From Diphasiastrum complanatum (taxonomy: Eukaryota > Streptophyta > Lycopodiopsida > Lycopodiales > Lycopodiaceae), in assembly GCA_029204225.1 (NCBI GenBank), contig CM055101.1, forward strand, positions 30,284,519-30,348,518: a DNA stretch of 64,000 bases, read 5' to 3'. The notes under the pieces were generated by a model. It was not told where the DNA came from and ran no database searches. It saw only the letters and a program-made list of their open reading frames with translations. This document shows positions 1 to 10,677 of this stretch, piece by piece. The position numbers were made by a program, and so were the translations under genes. The stretch's first letter is position 1; every line of letters starts with the position of its first letter.

Positions 1-1776
1 ATTAGGAATACTCAGATCGGCCATGTATCCGAGGCTCAGACATCGAAAGAAGTCTGGGACATCTTGAGGACACTATACAAAGTGCGAGATATAGCTTCCA
101 AGCTACATCTCAGGAAAAAATTTTACTCCCTCAAGATGGCAAAATGGTGATTCCCTGCAGAATCACATCAATCAATTCAGGAAACTGCTAAGGCAAATGG
201 CCGCTGTCAAATCTGTCATAGACGATCAAGACACAGTGATGCAACTGCTTACAGGCTTGCCAAGCTCATATGACAGCTGGGTGATGATCATCACGACACA
301 TCCAGAACTAACTCTTTCGAGAGGCATTACAATGTTGTTGTAGGAAGACGCGCGGTGGAACGAAGCCTTAAGTTCCTCAGCTGATTCTCATGTCTTATAC
401 ACCAACAAGAGCATGACTAAGCAGAAGAAAAATAAAGGCCAGAAGCAATCAAAGCCAGACTAGAAACCAGCACATCACAAAGAACAGTCGAATCCGCAGA
501 TGAAGAAGAAGTTGTTCTGCAGATACTGCAAGTGAAACAACCACGAAATTCAAGAGTGTCGGATACTACAAGCGAAGAACAATAGCAAGGGACAGTCGAA
601 TCAAGTGGCAAATGCAGCTGTAGAAGCTCCATAGCCTATTCAAAAGGCGGATCATGATGCCTTCATGACCAGCCATCAAGGAGCATCCAGTGATAGTTCT
701 TGGTTCCTGAATTCCGGAGCCATTCAGCACATGACCAGTCTCATTGGCTGTTTCAAGTCCTATACACATTACAATACCCAAAAATATGTTCATCTTGGCG
801 ACAATAGCACACATGTTATTAAAGGTGAAGGTACTATAAGATTAAGCTTTGCAAATGATCAATCTAAGCTACTCTCTAAAGTCTTGTATGTACCAAATTT
901 ATCTATGAATCTGCTCTCTGTAAGCAGAGTCACAGATCTAGGACATAGAGTAGAATTTGAATGTGATCAGTACAAAGTAGTTGATAGGATAGGCAAGATC
1001 CTAGCACTCGGAAAGAGGCATGGATACTTGTATAAATTGAGTCATTGCTTTTGTGCCTCTTGTTAGCCGCTCAATACTGCTATTAATGCAAATTAAAGTT
1101 TACTTTGGCATTATAGGCTTGGTCACTTGAATCATGCTGCTGTACAACAAATGTCTAGACAATCTATTGTTCTTGATCTCAACTATCCTCGTGATAAAAT
1201 TGAGTTACTTGTCTGTCAAGACTATCTAGTTGTTAAACAGACTAGGAAACCATTTAAATCAAGCCATCAGCAAATTGCAAGAGGATTGTTAGACATTGTA
1301 CATTCAGACATCTGTGGCCCGATGGAAAATCCTTCGCTGAAGGATGCAAGGTATTTTATAGCTTTTATTGATGAGTTTTCCAGAAGGACTATGGTGTACT
1401 TTATAAAGAAGAAATTAGAAGCATTCAACTGCTTCAGAATCTTCAAGGAGCGTGCAGAAAAGGAGACTGGACTGACGATCAAGGCTCTAAGGTCAGACAA
1501 TGGTGGAGAATATAACTCTATCGAGTTAAAGGAGTACTGCCAATGCCAAGGCATTGAGCAGCAATTCATCACTCCTTACAATCCTCAGTCTAATGGCTTA
1601 GCTGAGAGGAAGAACTGTACCTTGGTTGAATCAGCTAAATGTATGCTAGTGCATGCATCGCTGCCCAAGAAAAAACTGGGCCGAAGCCATCTCCACTGCA
1701 GCTTACGTCTAAAACAGATGTTCGACCAAGGCTTTCTCAGGCAAGACACCCCACGAGGTGTGGACAGGCTCTAAGC
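1..1776 (+). pseudogene. copia-A copy I: decayed gag-pol remnant (gag, protease, integrase)
   Basis: This is the remnant of a Ty1/copia polyprotein whose 5' part lies outside the window. A CCHC zinc knuckle (CX2CX4HX4C) near 518-562 is broken by an in-frame TGA at 533-535. Position 701 onward reads WFLNSGA, the place of the copia protease motif normally written D-S-G-A, so the catalytic Asp is Asn. Frame 1127-1774 holds the integrase: the GAG-pre-integrase zinc region (second Cys of CX2C changed to Tyr, CQDY) and the three acidic core motifs HSDICGP, LRSDNGGEY and GLAERKN. The reading stops where the sequence jumps at about 1777 into LTR sequence, so RT and RNase H are deleted. The best relative is copy III (about 43120-44875). 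It is a dead element. Confidence 0.9.
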
Positions 1777-2671
1777 CTTTGTAAATCAAATCCTAAGGCA
1801 TTTCGTCAGCAATGTTCATTTCAGCAAAAGCTGACGTCACGGCCTTCTCACGCTCATCCCATGCAACTGTGCAATCAGAATTGACAACGACAGCAACCAC
1901 CCACGATCTCCTACACACATCACATGCACTTTGTACTTATTTCATCTGCACACCTGTAAAAAGATGTATATATATGCTGGATACCACCTGCATATCTATA
2001 GAGTGTGTGTAAAATATTAGCATCAAAAGCTTATTAGAGATAGACGAAGTAGATGCCTTGTGCATTGATTCTTTATTTGTCAGTAATAGGTTCATTCCTT
2101 TACAGATTGAATTAGCTTTGTAGAACATGCGGTTTTGTTCACTATTGTCTTGTGCTCTACCACATCATTGACATGTATATTTTGCTATACTTAATCTGAT
2201 AACAGCTCTTTTGTTTTGCGTTGAGATTGGTGTCATATTGATATGCTTATTTTCATTCTATCTGACTTTCTTGTTGCTCAATCTGGTAATCTGTTCTTAG
2301 CGAGTAATTATTAGTCTAGTTGTTGACGATTAATATATAGTCTTGTCTTTCGCGAATCATTCGTGACTGATTATCAGTCGAGCACTGTCTAGCTCTTTCG
2401 CGAATCATTCACGACTAATAATTTGTCTAGCTACTCGCGACAAATTATGCTTCTAATATTTTGTTAATGCTTGGCTACATAATTAGAACGACCGTGATTT
2501 CTATCACTAACATTCTATTCGTTTCTAATAGACGTAGTCATGCTTAGGGAAGAAGTTATATAGCTCATTGTGCTACACATGAACACATTCCATTCCAGTT
2601 TGTTTCTTTTCGTGTTCGTTTTCTTTTCGAGCTATTTTCGTCTCTCATACTCACACACTCTTCTTCCAACA
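1777..2671 (+). mobile_element. copia-A copy I 3' LTR, 5'-truncated
   Basis: This matches the 3' part of the LTRs at 46764-47983, 41608-42740, 16108-17071 and 19259-20402. The first ~280 bp of the LTR are missing because the deletion joins integrase coding sequence directly to the LTR interior. It contains a TATATATA box at 1967-1974 and an array of CGCGA and TAGTC/GACTA motifs at about 2300-2450. It ends in CCAACA at 2671, which pairs with the family's TGTTGG start as the usual LTR terminal inverted repeat. The following bases (AGAAGAA) are the same in the other two downstream copies, so the flank was copied with it. Confidence 0.85.
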
Positions 2672-3541
2672 AGAAGAACATTATTAAACATAAATCCCAA
2701 TATTGCTTCATCTTAACGCTACATCAATTTTATGTCTATCACTCGAGCTCGAGCTTGATGTCTAACATGCAAATTTAGCTTTCATCAATTGAAATTGCTC
2801 ATTGTGTGATCAAAATCAACAATGTCAAGTTTAGGATGTTTAAATTACTATAGTTCGGTCTCTTTTCGATGAGATAGCTCTATCACTTGAGATAGCTCAA
2901 ATTTGGTCTTGTTCACCCGAGATAGCTTGATTTTGGATCGTATCATTTAAGATTCTCATTGAGTGATCAAATTCATGGAATCTTGTAACTGGCTCAAACT
3001 TGAACCACATCATACAAGATAGTTTGATTTCGGCTCCAAACATGTGATTTTAATCACTTGAGACTTAGATTTGTTTTTTATCACTCACGATAGCTTGACA
3101 TTGGTCCTTATCCTCAAGATGACTCATTGGTTGATTGAATATGATAAATCTTATTTTTTGGACATTTAGATGGCTCATTAAAGTCTATGTCTGAAATGTA
3201 GTTTTGGCCCGTAGCATATGACAAAGCTCATCTAGTGATTTCGTTCGGCCAACCTTGAGTGTGAGACATTTGAATTACTCTAGTCCAATCCCCTACTAAT
3301 AAAATTGATTCCTACAACCTGATATAGCTCCAATTTGACATCTATCACTTGATGCCTATGTTGTAAGATATACCCTTGTCAATCAACATAACTTATTTAG
3401 AGATAAAAATTGACCATTTGCAACTTTTGTTTGTGTATAAATGCATTTAATCCATATCACTACAAATGGCTCCATTTTTTTTTTCTATCGCTCAAGATAG
3501 TTTGATTTTGGCCCTTATCATCGAATATTCCTAGATTGAAT
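2672..3541. repeat. H flank, copy 1 (satellite-like non-coding repeat)
   Basis: This is non-coding sequence built of degenerate phrases such as TATCACTTGAGATAGCT, TTTGATTTTGG and CATTGAGTGATTGAA. It is nearly identical to 20403-21290 and 47984-48870. It always follows the end of a copia-A 3' LTR, which shows that the LTR-H junction was duplicated as a unit. It stops abruptly at the internal part of a GAG-element LTR. No reading frame here is conserved between copies. Confidence 0.8.
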
Positions 3542-4468
3542 CTGTAATAATAAATGATCACAGTTAATTTCTCAGGTCTTAAAGACACAAACCTATAATC
3601 TATCACATATAGAATTGCAAGAAAACAATTCAGACTTTTTTTGAAACAATGGATTAATCTTCTACTCTCAAATTCTTGCCAACAAAATAGCAGGGTCTTC
3701 AACACTTCCAAAGCCTGCAAGCAAATGTATTAGAAGCCTTCAAATGCTCACAGCCTGCAACCACGTGTTTGAGGCAGTAAAAGGGAATACAAGATGCAGT
3801 TCCCACGATTCAAAACTTGCAATAACAAAGTTAGAAAGAACAATTTACAGATCCACAAAAGTGGTAACACAATGCTAATGATCAGTAGCAGTGAATGAAT
3901 CAGACAGGAAAATGGAAATGGGTGAGAGTGGAAGGCACCAGGCTAGAACCTCTTCTCCTTTCCTCCTCTTCTCCACACACTCCTTCTTGCACAAACTCTC
4001 TCTTTCTTTTTCTCTCTCTCCAAGAAGATGACAATCAAAATGTGCTACATAGAGGCTGGCCCCTTCTAATGCTAGAGAGGGTTGAGGCCCAAAAAGATGC
4101 ACCTCTTCATGAATGGGCACCAATAGGGGCTTTTTGGTAGTTGGGCCCAAACTTAAGGGAAGAGCCCCAAGTTTGGTTTTGAATTACTAAAGTGGCCTAC
4201 GGTGAATAAAACTGCTAGTTAACTAGTTTTTAAGACGAACTGGCACCTCCTAGCCCCGACAGACCTGAGAACTAGGGGCATAGGCTTTTTTAGATAAATT
4301 TAAGTCCAGCGTAAATTAATAAATAAACAAAGTTTCAATAAAAGTGCAACCGGCCATAATGGGCCATTTACGCATCGTTTTTTAACAATTTTGCGTCAGT
4401 GTAATAGCGCGTGGCAACGATTTTTCATCGAAAATAACTTGAAAAAGAGGTCTTTTTCCCCGCAAACA
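3542..4468. mobile_element. GAG element copy 1, left LTR (5'-truncated)
   Basis: This matches 21812-22730 and 25500-26424. It lacks the first ~370 bp of the family LTR (compare 21442). It ends CGCAAACA at 4468, as the other copies do. It includes AATAAA-type signals near 4310-4330 on the + strand and a CT-rich stretch near 4010-4020. Short frames here (for example 3895-4140 on + and 3875-4150 on -) are LTR reading frames that are not convincingly coding. Confidence 0.8.
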
Positions 4469-4540
4469 ATGCCGAACTTCACGAGTAAAGAATGGTCCCC
4501 ATTCTTTGGACTCAGCATCTCAGGTTACAACAAGACCAAT

Positions 4541-4874
4541 GGACCGGCCAATAGCATCCTAGGCTGACCCAAAAGCTATACAACAACATGTCTTCAAGAT
4601 AAGCAGCAACAGATTACCCCCCTGAACTGGCCAATAGCATCCTAGGCCGACCCAAAAGGGTTCCAATCAGCATCAGATCTTCATGAAGAAGAGCAACAGA
4701 TTAGCCCCCTGGACCGGCCAATAGCATTCTAGGCCGACCCAAAAGGGTTCCAATCAGCACCAAATCTTCATGAAGAACAGCAACAGATTACCCCCCTGGA
4801 CTAGCCAATAGCATCCTAGGCCGACCCAAAAGGGTTCCAATTAGCATCGGATCTTCATAAAGAACATCATCTCA
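4541..4874. repeat. Four-unit ~87 bp tandem repeat inside GAG element copy 1
   Basis: Four units start near 4541, 4623, 4709 and 4797. Each begins with a version of GGACCGGCCAATAGCAT, followed by CTAGGCCGACCCAAAAG and ending CAACAGATTACCCCCCT. The first unit diverges in its middle. The same four-unit array is present at 22801-23130 in copy 2, so it predates the duplication. It lies between the left LTR and the 3' end of the minus-strand gag-like ORF. Confidence 0.85.
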
Positions 4875-4958
4875 GGTCTTGCATACAAGGCTTGATAATA
4901 GTGTAACACAATCAGATCACAATTAGTAGCTTAGTTCATTTTCAATTATCATTAAAAG

Positions 4959-4990
4959 GTCCAGTGCCCTATCCATTGGGCTATGGAGCC
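4959..4990 (-). other. tRNA-Arg-like 5' half (not a functional tRNA)
   Basis: Read on the minus strand this resembles the 5' half of a tRNA of the Arg type: an acceptor strand like GGCTCCA, then D-arm sequence TAGCCCAATGGATAGGGC, then CACTGGACC as anticodon stem. There is no matching T-arm or 3' acceptor downstream. Copy 2 (23220-23252) is better preserved and begins GACTCCA. It is a remnant, not a gene. Confidence 0.45.
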
Positions 4991-5196
4991 ATAGGATAAA
5001 TCATCACAGGGTTTCAAATTTTCACATGTCAACAAGTGTTCAAAAAGCGCCAGGTGCTAAATTTGCAAAACCAACATGAATGTTGGTTATCTCACATTGT
5101 GGAATTATCGGCTGAGTAAAGTAGTCAGTTATACTACTGGTCAGATTTATGGTTGGTCAAATTTTTCCGACCTTAGAGGCAGGATGGACTCCTAGG

Positions 5197-6604
5197 TCAA
5201 GACTTTTGTTTCGCTCTTGGCTTCCATTCCCATGCATCTTTAGCTAGGGAGTTAATGTTCAATGCTTCCAACCTAGAGTCTTCAGGTTTCACACTATGGG
5301 TCTGATATCTCTGATAATGGAAATAATCCACTCCGAATTCTACTTCTGGTCCCAAGCTTGACTCAACTAGGAACTGATCGTTTCTAGATTGATTGTGGCT
5401 AGTATAGAATGTGGATATACGAGTGTCAATCAGAGCATTTTTGTATTGGGATGCATATCCAATTGCATGATCCATACTAGTCGGATGCTTTTGTCTCACA
5501 TGGACTTGCATCTCTGTTTTCAATCCACTTATGAAGCAATCTAATATCAGTTGAATCGGCATTTTATACAGGGTTATGTGCTTCTGGACAAACCAACTAT
5601 CTCTATGAGCATATCTATTCACAGACTCATTGTCATACTGCCTCATGGTTACCAACTGGTAACAAGCAACAACTACATTCATCGTGGGTGAGAATTCATC
5701 CAAGAATGACTTTGCTAGTTTGTCCCACGAGTCTAGATAATGATTTTAAAAAATTTCAATATTGTCATACCAATTTCTAGAATGATGTCAAGTATAATGG
5801 AAACAAGAGCTTCCATTCATTGGGCTGTGAAAAACCAACTAGGAAAGAGAAGTTCATGAATTTTCGTATGAAAATATCAGATTTATCACCTCTCTCTCCA
5901 TCATAATGATCAATCTTCAATAGGTAAACATGATCTGGTCTAACACAGAGGGAGTCGCCAGCAACCAACACAGGTTGAACAATGTTCTGATTAGGTTCAA
6001 CTTTTGATTTTCCACCATCGTACTCCAACTCATCAAGGTTGGAAGCACTTTCAGCATGATCGAGGTGTTCATCAAGAGATTGGTGGCCCAAGTCTGACAC
6101 ATCTTCAAAAAACTGTTGATCATCCATTTCAGAACTTTGGATAGAACTATCCACCATATCAATATCGGTGCCAACACTCACCTCATGAGCATTAGGCTTT
6201 TCATGGTCATAGTTCAACACACTACCAATTCTTGCTAGGGTTTCATCAACTCCAAGAATTGGATTTTGAATCACAATAGGACTATGATTAATAGTCACAA
6301 ACATGCTCTTTTTGAATCTCCAGGTTATCATCTTTGGGACAACTTGGATCATGTTGGGCACTTACAGGTCTCAAAATATCAGAGTCAGTGCGTAGGTGGC
6401 TAAGGAATTCAGAATTCACTAGGTCGTATTCTTTGCTACCCAAGTGCCACAACACCTCGCCTACACAACACCTCACTCTAAAATAAATGCATACACACCT
6501 CCGAGTGCATAGCCAATGAATTTCATCATGAAATATACAATGGCTTCGAATGTGGCACGGGTGGTCAAGTGCCTAAATGGCATAAATCCCATGATTCCCT
6601 CCAT
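5197..6604 (-). pseudogene. Retrotransposon gag-like ORF, GAG element copy 1
   Basis: On the minus strand, this encodes a retrotransposon gag protein split into frames 5777-6361 and 5197-5703, with the probable original start codon at 6604. The core resembles the plant Retrotrans_gag domain: motif YDGERGDKSDIFIRKF, then WKLLFPLYLTG, then a helix-rich region with YQLVTMRQYDNESV. An acidic, low-complexity N-terminal half precedes it. No zinc knuckle, protease or polymerase follows, so the element could only have moved with help from another. Frame breaks near 5705-5790 and near 6470 do not occur in copy 2, which has its own 11-bp deletion, so the common ancestor probably had one open frame of nearly 500 codons. 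Confidence 0.75.
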
Positions 6605-6847
6605 CTAAGTCAACCAATATAGGGCTCACAAACCTTCAACAAAGACTAAGTCCACATAAGGATAATCAACTTCCAAGTACAATGGACTCAAAGTCCGGAA
6701 GGAACTTGTGCTCCTCCTGAAGGATAATAAAACGACCCCCACATAGACTGCCAATCTAAAGAAATGTTAACGGAAGTCATTCTATACCACAATTGCAGCT
6801 CAAGCTCCATTGGGTATGGAGTCGAAAATAAAGCCTATCATGATCAC

Positions 6848-7291
6848 TGACACTTTCAACGACAATCGATAAGGCAAATTCCTAACGGTCAATAGGTAAT
6901 TTTTAGATAGCCTATGGAAATCTGAAATGGTGAAGAACCATCCCGCTATAGAAAGCCATGACTTTCGGAAAACTAAATGGGCTATTAGGATTTCCCTCAA
7001 TCATTAGGCTTTGACCTCGTTTATTAGAAGTTCTTAATAGCTGAAGCAAGTATTTACAAAGTTCATCAACGATTATAAAGCAGTGTAGACAAAACAAGAA
7101 GCAGCAATCATTCTGTTCTAACGTGTATACTTATAAACAAAGCCTTCAAATTTAATCGGTGAGACAAATCTGCTCAAAGCTTTTCTGATCACAAATTACA
7201 AAGATTCCTTCACTAAGCTGCAATAATAAACGATCACAGTTAATTTCTCAGGTCTTAAAAGACACCAACCTACAATCTATCACATATAGAA
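6848..7291. mobile_element. GAG element copy 1, right LTR (3'-truncated)
   Basis: This begins TGACACTTTC at 6848 and matches 21442-21885 and 25149-25590. It is cut at about 7291, where sequence shared with 27100 onward begins. Only the first ~444 bp of the LTR remain. The ~240 bp between the gag start and this LTR include a purine-rich stretch near 6818-6835 and nothing else recognisable. Confidence 0.75.
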
Positions 7292-7826
7292 TGTTATGCG
7301 TTAAGTACCCAAATAATGACGTGACACTATGGTCACTCCATTTGTATGTTGCTTGAAGGTTTAGAATAAGAATTGACGTAGCTAGTCTCGAAATGGATAC
7401 TCCTAGATACAAAGGAGTATTTGCCTCCTTGAGCAATAGAATCTCATCTTCATCCATCTCAAATTGTTCATTCAATTTATTGGCTATGCACATTAAAAAA
7501 ATTCAATAAGTGACGTACATAGATTAACAAACATTATAATAAAAATCAATCATATAAAATTAACAAACCTCAATGTCTTGCAAATTTGATAGTTGACCCT
7601 GATCTTTTTGTCCAAACTTTCACAAATGATTGACGCATGTGCACCATATTTTAAATTGAAAATAGTTATTCTACAAGAAACAAAAATCAAGTACATGTCA
7701 CTTTAGCACAATATTTGAGGTCATGTTTAAGTTATAGTAACAAAGTCTTTATGAACAAGAGAAAATGCATGTTTATTATTTACCATGTTGACTTGAGTAG
7801 TGTCTTCATTGCTAGATTGATTTTTT
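7292..7826 (-). pseudogene. X fragment copy 1: exon-like pieces on the minus strand, unidentified
   Basis: This duplicates 27100-27861 with an internal deletion. Read on the minus strand it looks like pieces of a spliced gene: a short open piece ending at about 7786 followed by GTAAATAA, a central piece ending near 7570 followed by GTTTGTTAA, and a piece beginning after a T-rich tract with ATGTGCATAG near 7485. The central piece carries a TGA here that is TGG in the second copy. I do not recognise the product. It may be part of another transposon gene into which element C inserted. Confidence 0.3.
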
Positions 7827-8877
7827 GATCTCGAGGGTGAAGCCTGTGCTAAGTTCTCAAAGGCCAAAAGATTTATTAGCTTATCATTCACATAAAGCTA
7901 GTCTCGAATCAACTTAAATGAAAATCAAATAAGACTTTAAATCAAAACTTGAAAACATTGCATCACATAGATTCATTCACACAATAGTGGAAGCATTGAG
8001 GGGTCAAGATGGGAAACCCCCCCCCCCCCCCCCGAAGGATTCTTTTCTTGTCATTATGCATATCCAATTGGCCAATGCCAATTACATATACAATAGGTTC
8101 CAATAGGGGTCTCAAAGTAGGAAAATCAACTTAGCATAGACTTAGTTCTTATTCATTGATTTTAATTCCATATCTACCTTAACAAAAGCATAGAAATTTC
8201 TTCCTAAGTCTTAATTTTTCCGACATGCAATCATGTTGGATCTTAAAATCTTGATAGGCAATCCAAATGGATCTTAGATTCTTGACATGCAATCAAGAGG
8301 GTTCATAGATTCTTGACATGCAACTGTCATGAAGCGACATGCATGGTCATTTGGAAATGCATGGTGTGAAACGCAAGCTTTAGATCTGACATGCAAGCTT
8401 AAGATCTGACATGCATGCTTAAGATCTGACATGCATGGAAAATAGCCCTGAGATGGTACGACATGCAAGCTCTAGATTTGACATGCATGGACAATAGGCC
8501 AATGATGGCATGACATGCAAGCTCTAGATCTGACATGCATGGACAATGGTATGACATGCAATGGTACTGATCAACCATTCTTACATATGGGTAACAGTTT
8601 CAAGAGCATACCATGGTTTCAGGAGAAGGTGAGAGAGAGAGAGAGAGAGAGAGAGTGTGTGTGTGTGTGATTTGAAAGAGAGATAGAAATCCGAGAGGGT
8701 TTGAGCTCGAAAAATCTTGCAATCCATAAAATAGCATAGCCTCCTTGACTAATGCCTCAATCCTCTTCTCCAAAGCACCTCTACACAACAAACAACAAAT
8801 GGGCAGAGCTTGGATGCAACATCCTTCAATCCTCTTGGTAGTGGGGTGCATTTCCACTTACATAGAGAGTGGCAACA
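7827..8877 (-). mobile_element. Element C copy 1, 3' LTR (left side, minus-strand element)
   Basis: This is a ~1.05 kb LTR of a minus-strand, non-autonomous LTR element. On the + strand it runs from TGATCTCGAGGGTGAAG to GTGGCAACA, so on the minus strand it starts TGTTGCC and ends in CA. Matching LTRs are at 9447-10022 (partial), 27862-28853 and 29461-30470. It contains a run of 17 C at 8017-8033, a GACATGCA-rich minisatellite, and a (GA)n(GT)n microsatellite at 8631-8669. Confidence 0.7.
8222..8561. repeat. GACATGCA-rich minisatellite in element C LTR
   Basis: GACATGCA occurs twelve times between 8222 and 8561, mostly in longer degenerate units such as CTAGATCTGACATGCATGG followed by ACAATAGGCC. 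Related arrays lie at 9880-10022, 28230-28555 and 29850-30165 in the other three LTRs, with different unit numbers. The core CATGCA(TG) is identical to the plant RY motif bound by B3-domain seed regulators. Whether that is functional here is inference only. Confidence 0.85.
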
Positions 8878-9446
8878 TATCATCAAGGTTTACTTTTGCA
8901 TAAAGTATGCTAACAAGTGTAAATCAACATTTTATGACATGCATGTTTAAATTAACATACTTGACATGCATTAAGCTACTAAAAGCTTAGATCACATAAC
9001 ACGCATGTTTGAAACATTAAAAAAAAAAGTATCAATAGCATTGAATCAGAATCATTTTTGGAAACAACTTAGTCTTTTCCATCCTATTTGATGTTTTTCT
9101 TTAAAGCATTTCGAGATCTCCATTTAAAGCATTCTTGCGGTCCTAGTGGACAATCAATATGGTTCAAGAAATTCTTCCCTTGCTTCACTAGTACGACCTT
9201 CAATGATTTCATGGCCGTAACTAGTCTCGAGTTGTAGGTTCTTGATAAACATGACCTTCTAGTTCTCCGCAAGTAGGCTTCCAATGTTTCGTTGTCATCT
9301 GGTTCTTCGTCATGCCTATCAAGAGTCTTTGTCTTCTTTGTCTTTTCCAAGCAGTTCTTGCTTTTTGAAGCACAAGGCCTCGTGAACATACAAGGTCTTC
9401 ACGTCAAGTTCATGAAATATTAAACCATGGCTCTGATACCAAACTA
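8878..9446 (-). mobile_element. Element C copy 1, internal region (no pol)
   Basis: This is a ~570 bp internal region between two LTRs, read on the minus strand from a PBS at 9425-9441. It contains a minus-strand frame at 9084-9389 (101 codons), lysine- and arginine-rich, with a DRHDEEPDDNETLEAYLRR segment. The same frame is only partly open in copy 2 (29184-29393). I do not recognise it as a gag domain, although its place just after the PBS is where gag would start. No protease, RT, RNase H or integrase is present, so this is a LARD/TRIM-like non-autonomous element. Confidence 0.6.
9425..9441 (-). other. Primer-binding site, initiator-Met type (element C)
   Basis: On the minus strand this reads TGGTATCAGAGCCATGG, the usual plant LTR-retrotransposon PBS complementary to the 3' end of initiator tRNA-Met. 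It lies 5 nt from the LTR end at 9447, which fixes the minus-strand orientation of element C. The copy at 29438-29456 is mutated (TGGTATCAAAGCGATGG). Confidence 0.85.
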
Positions 9447-10022
9447 TGAACTCAAGGGTGAAGTTCTATCCTAAGTTCTCAAAGGCCAAAAGATTTATTG
9501 GCTTATCATTCACATAAAGCTAGTCTCGAATCAACTTAAATGAAAATCAAATAGGACTTTAAATCAAAACTCGAAAACATTGCATCACATAGATTCATTC
9601 ACACAACAGCGGAAGCACTGAGGGGTCCCCGCGGAAGGATTCTTTTTTTCTCATTATGCAAATCCAATTGGCCAATGCCAATTACATATACAATGGATTC
9701 CAATAGGGGTCTCAAAGTAGGAAAATCAACTTAGCATAGACTCAGTTCTTATTCATTGATCTTAATTCCATATCTTAACAAAAGCATAGAAATTTCTTCC
9801 TAAGTCTTAATTTTTCCGACATGCAATCATGTTGGATGTTAGATTCTTGACAGGCAATCCAAATGGATCTTAGATTCTTGACATGCACTCATGAGGGTTC
9901 ATAGATTCTTGACATGCAACACTCATGAAGCGACATGCATGGTCATTTGGAAATGCATGGTGTGACATGCAAGCTTAAGATCTGACATGCATGGACAATA
10001 GGCCACAAATGGTATGACATGC
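9447..10022 (-). mobile_element. Element C copy 1, 5' LTR (right side), truncated
   Basis: This begins TGAACTCAAGGGTGAAG and matches the first ~570 bp of the other element C LTRs. The C run is reduced to CCCC near 9627. The minisatellite is cut at about 10022, where ACATGCTTAG passes into the D-block sequence; the D copies read GTATGCTTAG at this point, so the junction lies in a short shared ATGCTTAG-like stretch. Confidence 0.75.
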
Positions 10023-10677
10023 TTAGCCAAGACCTCGAGGGTGGTACCTTACAAGCAGCCACGGCTCCCGCCCCTACCGAAGAGTCATCCACAAATTTTT
10101 ATTATGATGTAGATTCTCAAGGGAACATAATCGCCAACTGTAAAGGGAGGGTGGTTATGGATTGATTGTATTCTTTGTGCGAATGCCATTTTGGAGATAG
10201 ATTGTTTGGGTTTTCAGATTCAGACTTTATTGGAGATCGAATGGATAGGAAATCCATATGAGCACATCGTATTTTAATAGGCGATGGATATGGATGTCAA
10301 AGAAAGAAACTACTATTTCATTGTCATCTAGTGTGGCCAAGTACAAAGCACTTACTCATTGCACAAAAGAGATGATCAAGGATCTTCACTTGCTAGATTT
10401 TTCATTGAGCTCAATCATCTTTTGTGACAATCTATCAGCCCAAAAGTTGGCAAGCAATCCTATATTTCATGCTACGAGCAAGCATATTGAGGTGGCATAT
10501 CACTTTGTGAGGGAGGAAGTCATGGCAAAGGAGGTGGAGCTTCAACCTGTGCAATCAAAGGAATTTGTAGTTGATATCTTCACCAAAGCATTGGGAAAAG
10601 ACTTGTTTACAAGGCATAGAACTTCACTTGGAGTATTCTCAAAGTCTATGATAAAACTAGTTGAAGAAGGAGTGTGA
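10023..10677 (+). pseudogene. D-block copia remnant 1: leader fragment plus RNase H
   Basis: Positions 10023-10164 are the C-terminal part of the short leader ORF that is complete at 31861-32100, ending at TGA. Immediately downstream, 10166-10677 resembles the C-terminal RNase H domain of a Ty1/copia polyprotein: SDSDFIGD, then after a frame change SKKETTISLSSSVAKYKAL, IIFCDN, SKHIEVAYHFVREEV and VDIFTKAL. RT, integrase and protease are absent. The position of the RNase H catalytic Glu (copia S-T-E-A-E-Y) is Val in all three copies. A stop and a frame change interrupt it near 10250. The frame ends at the start of an LTR. Confidence 0.8.

Noticed and set aside
3875-4150. Overlapping frames on both strands in the GAG-element LTR
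   Set aside because: The frames change in length and sequence among LTR copies at 22161-22419 and 25845-26174, as expected for non-coding sequence.
4541-4874. Regular repeats that could suggest a CRISPR array
   Set aside because: Units are contiguous ~87-bp tandem repeats with no unique spacers, in plant retroelement sequence.
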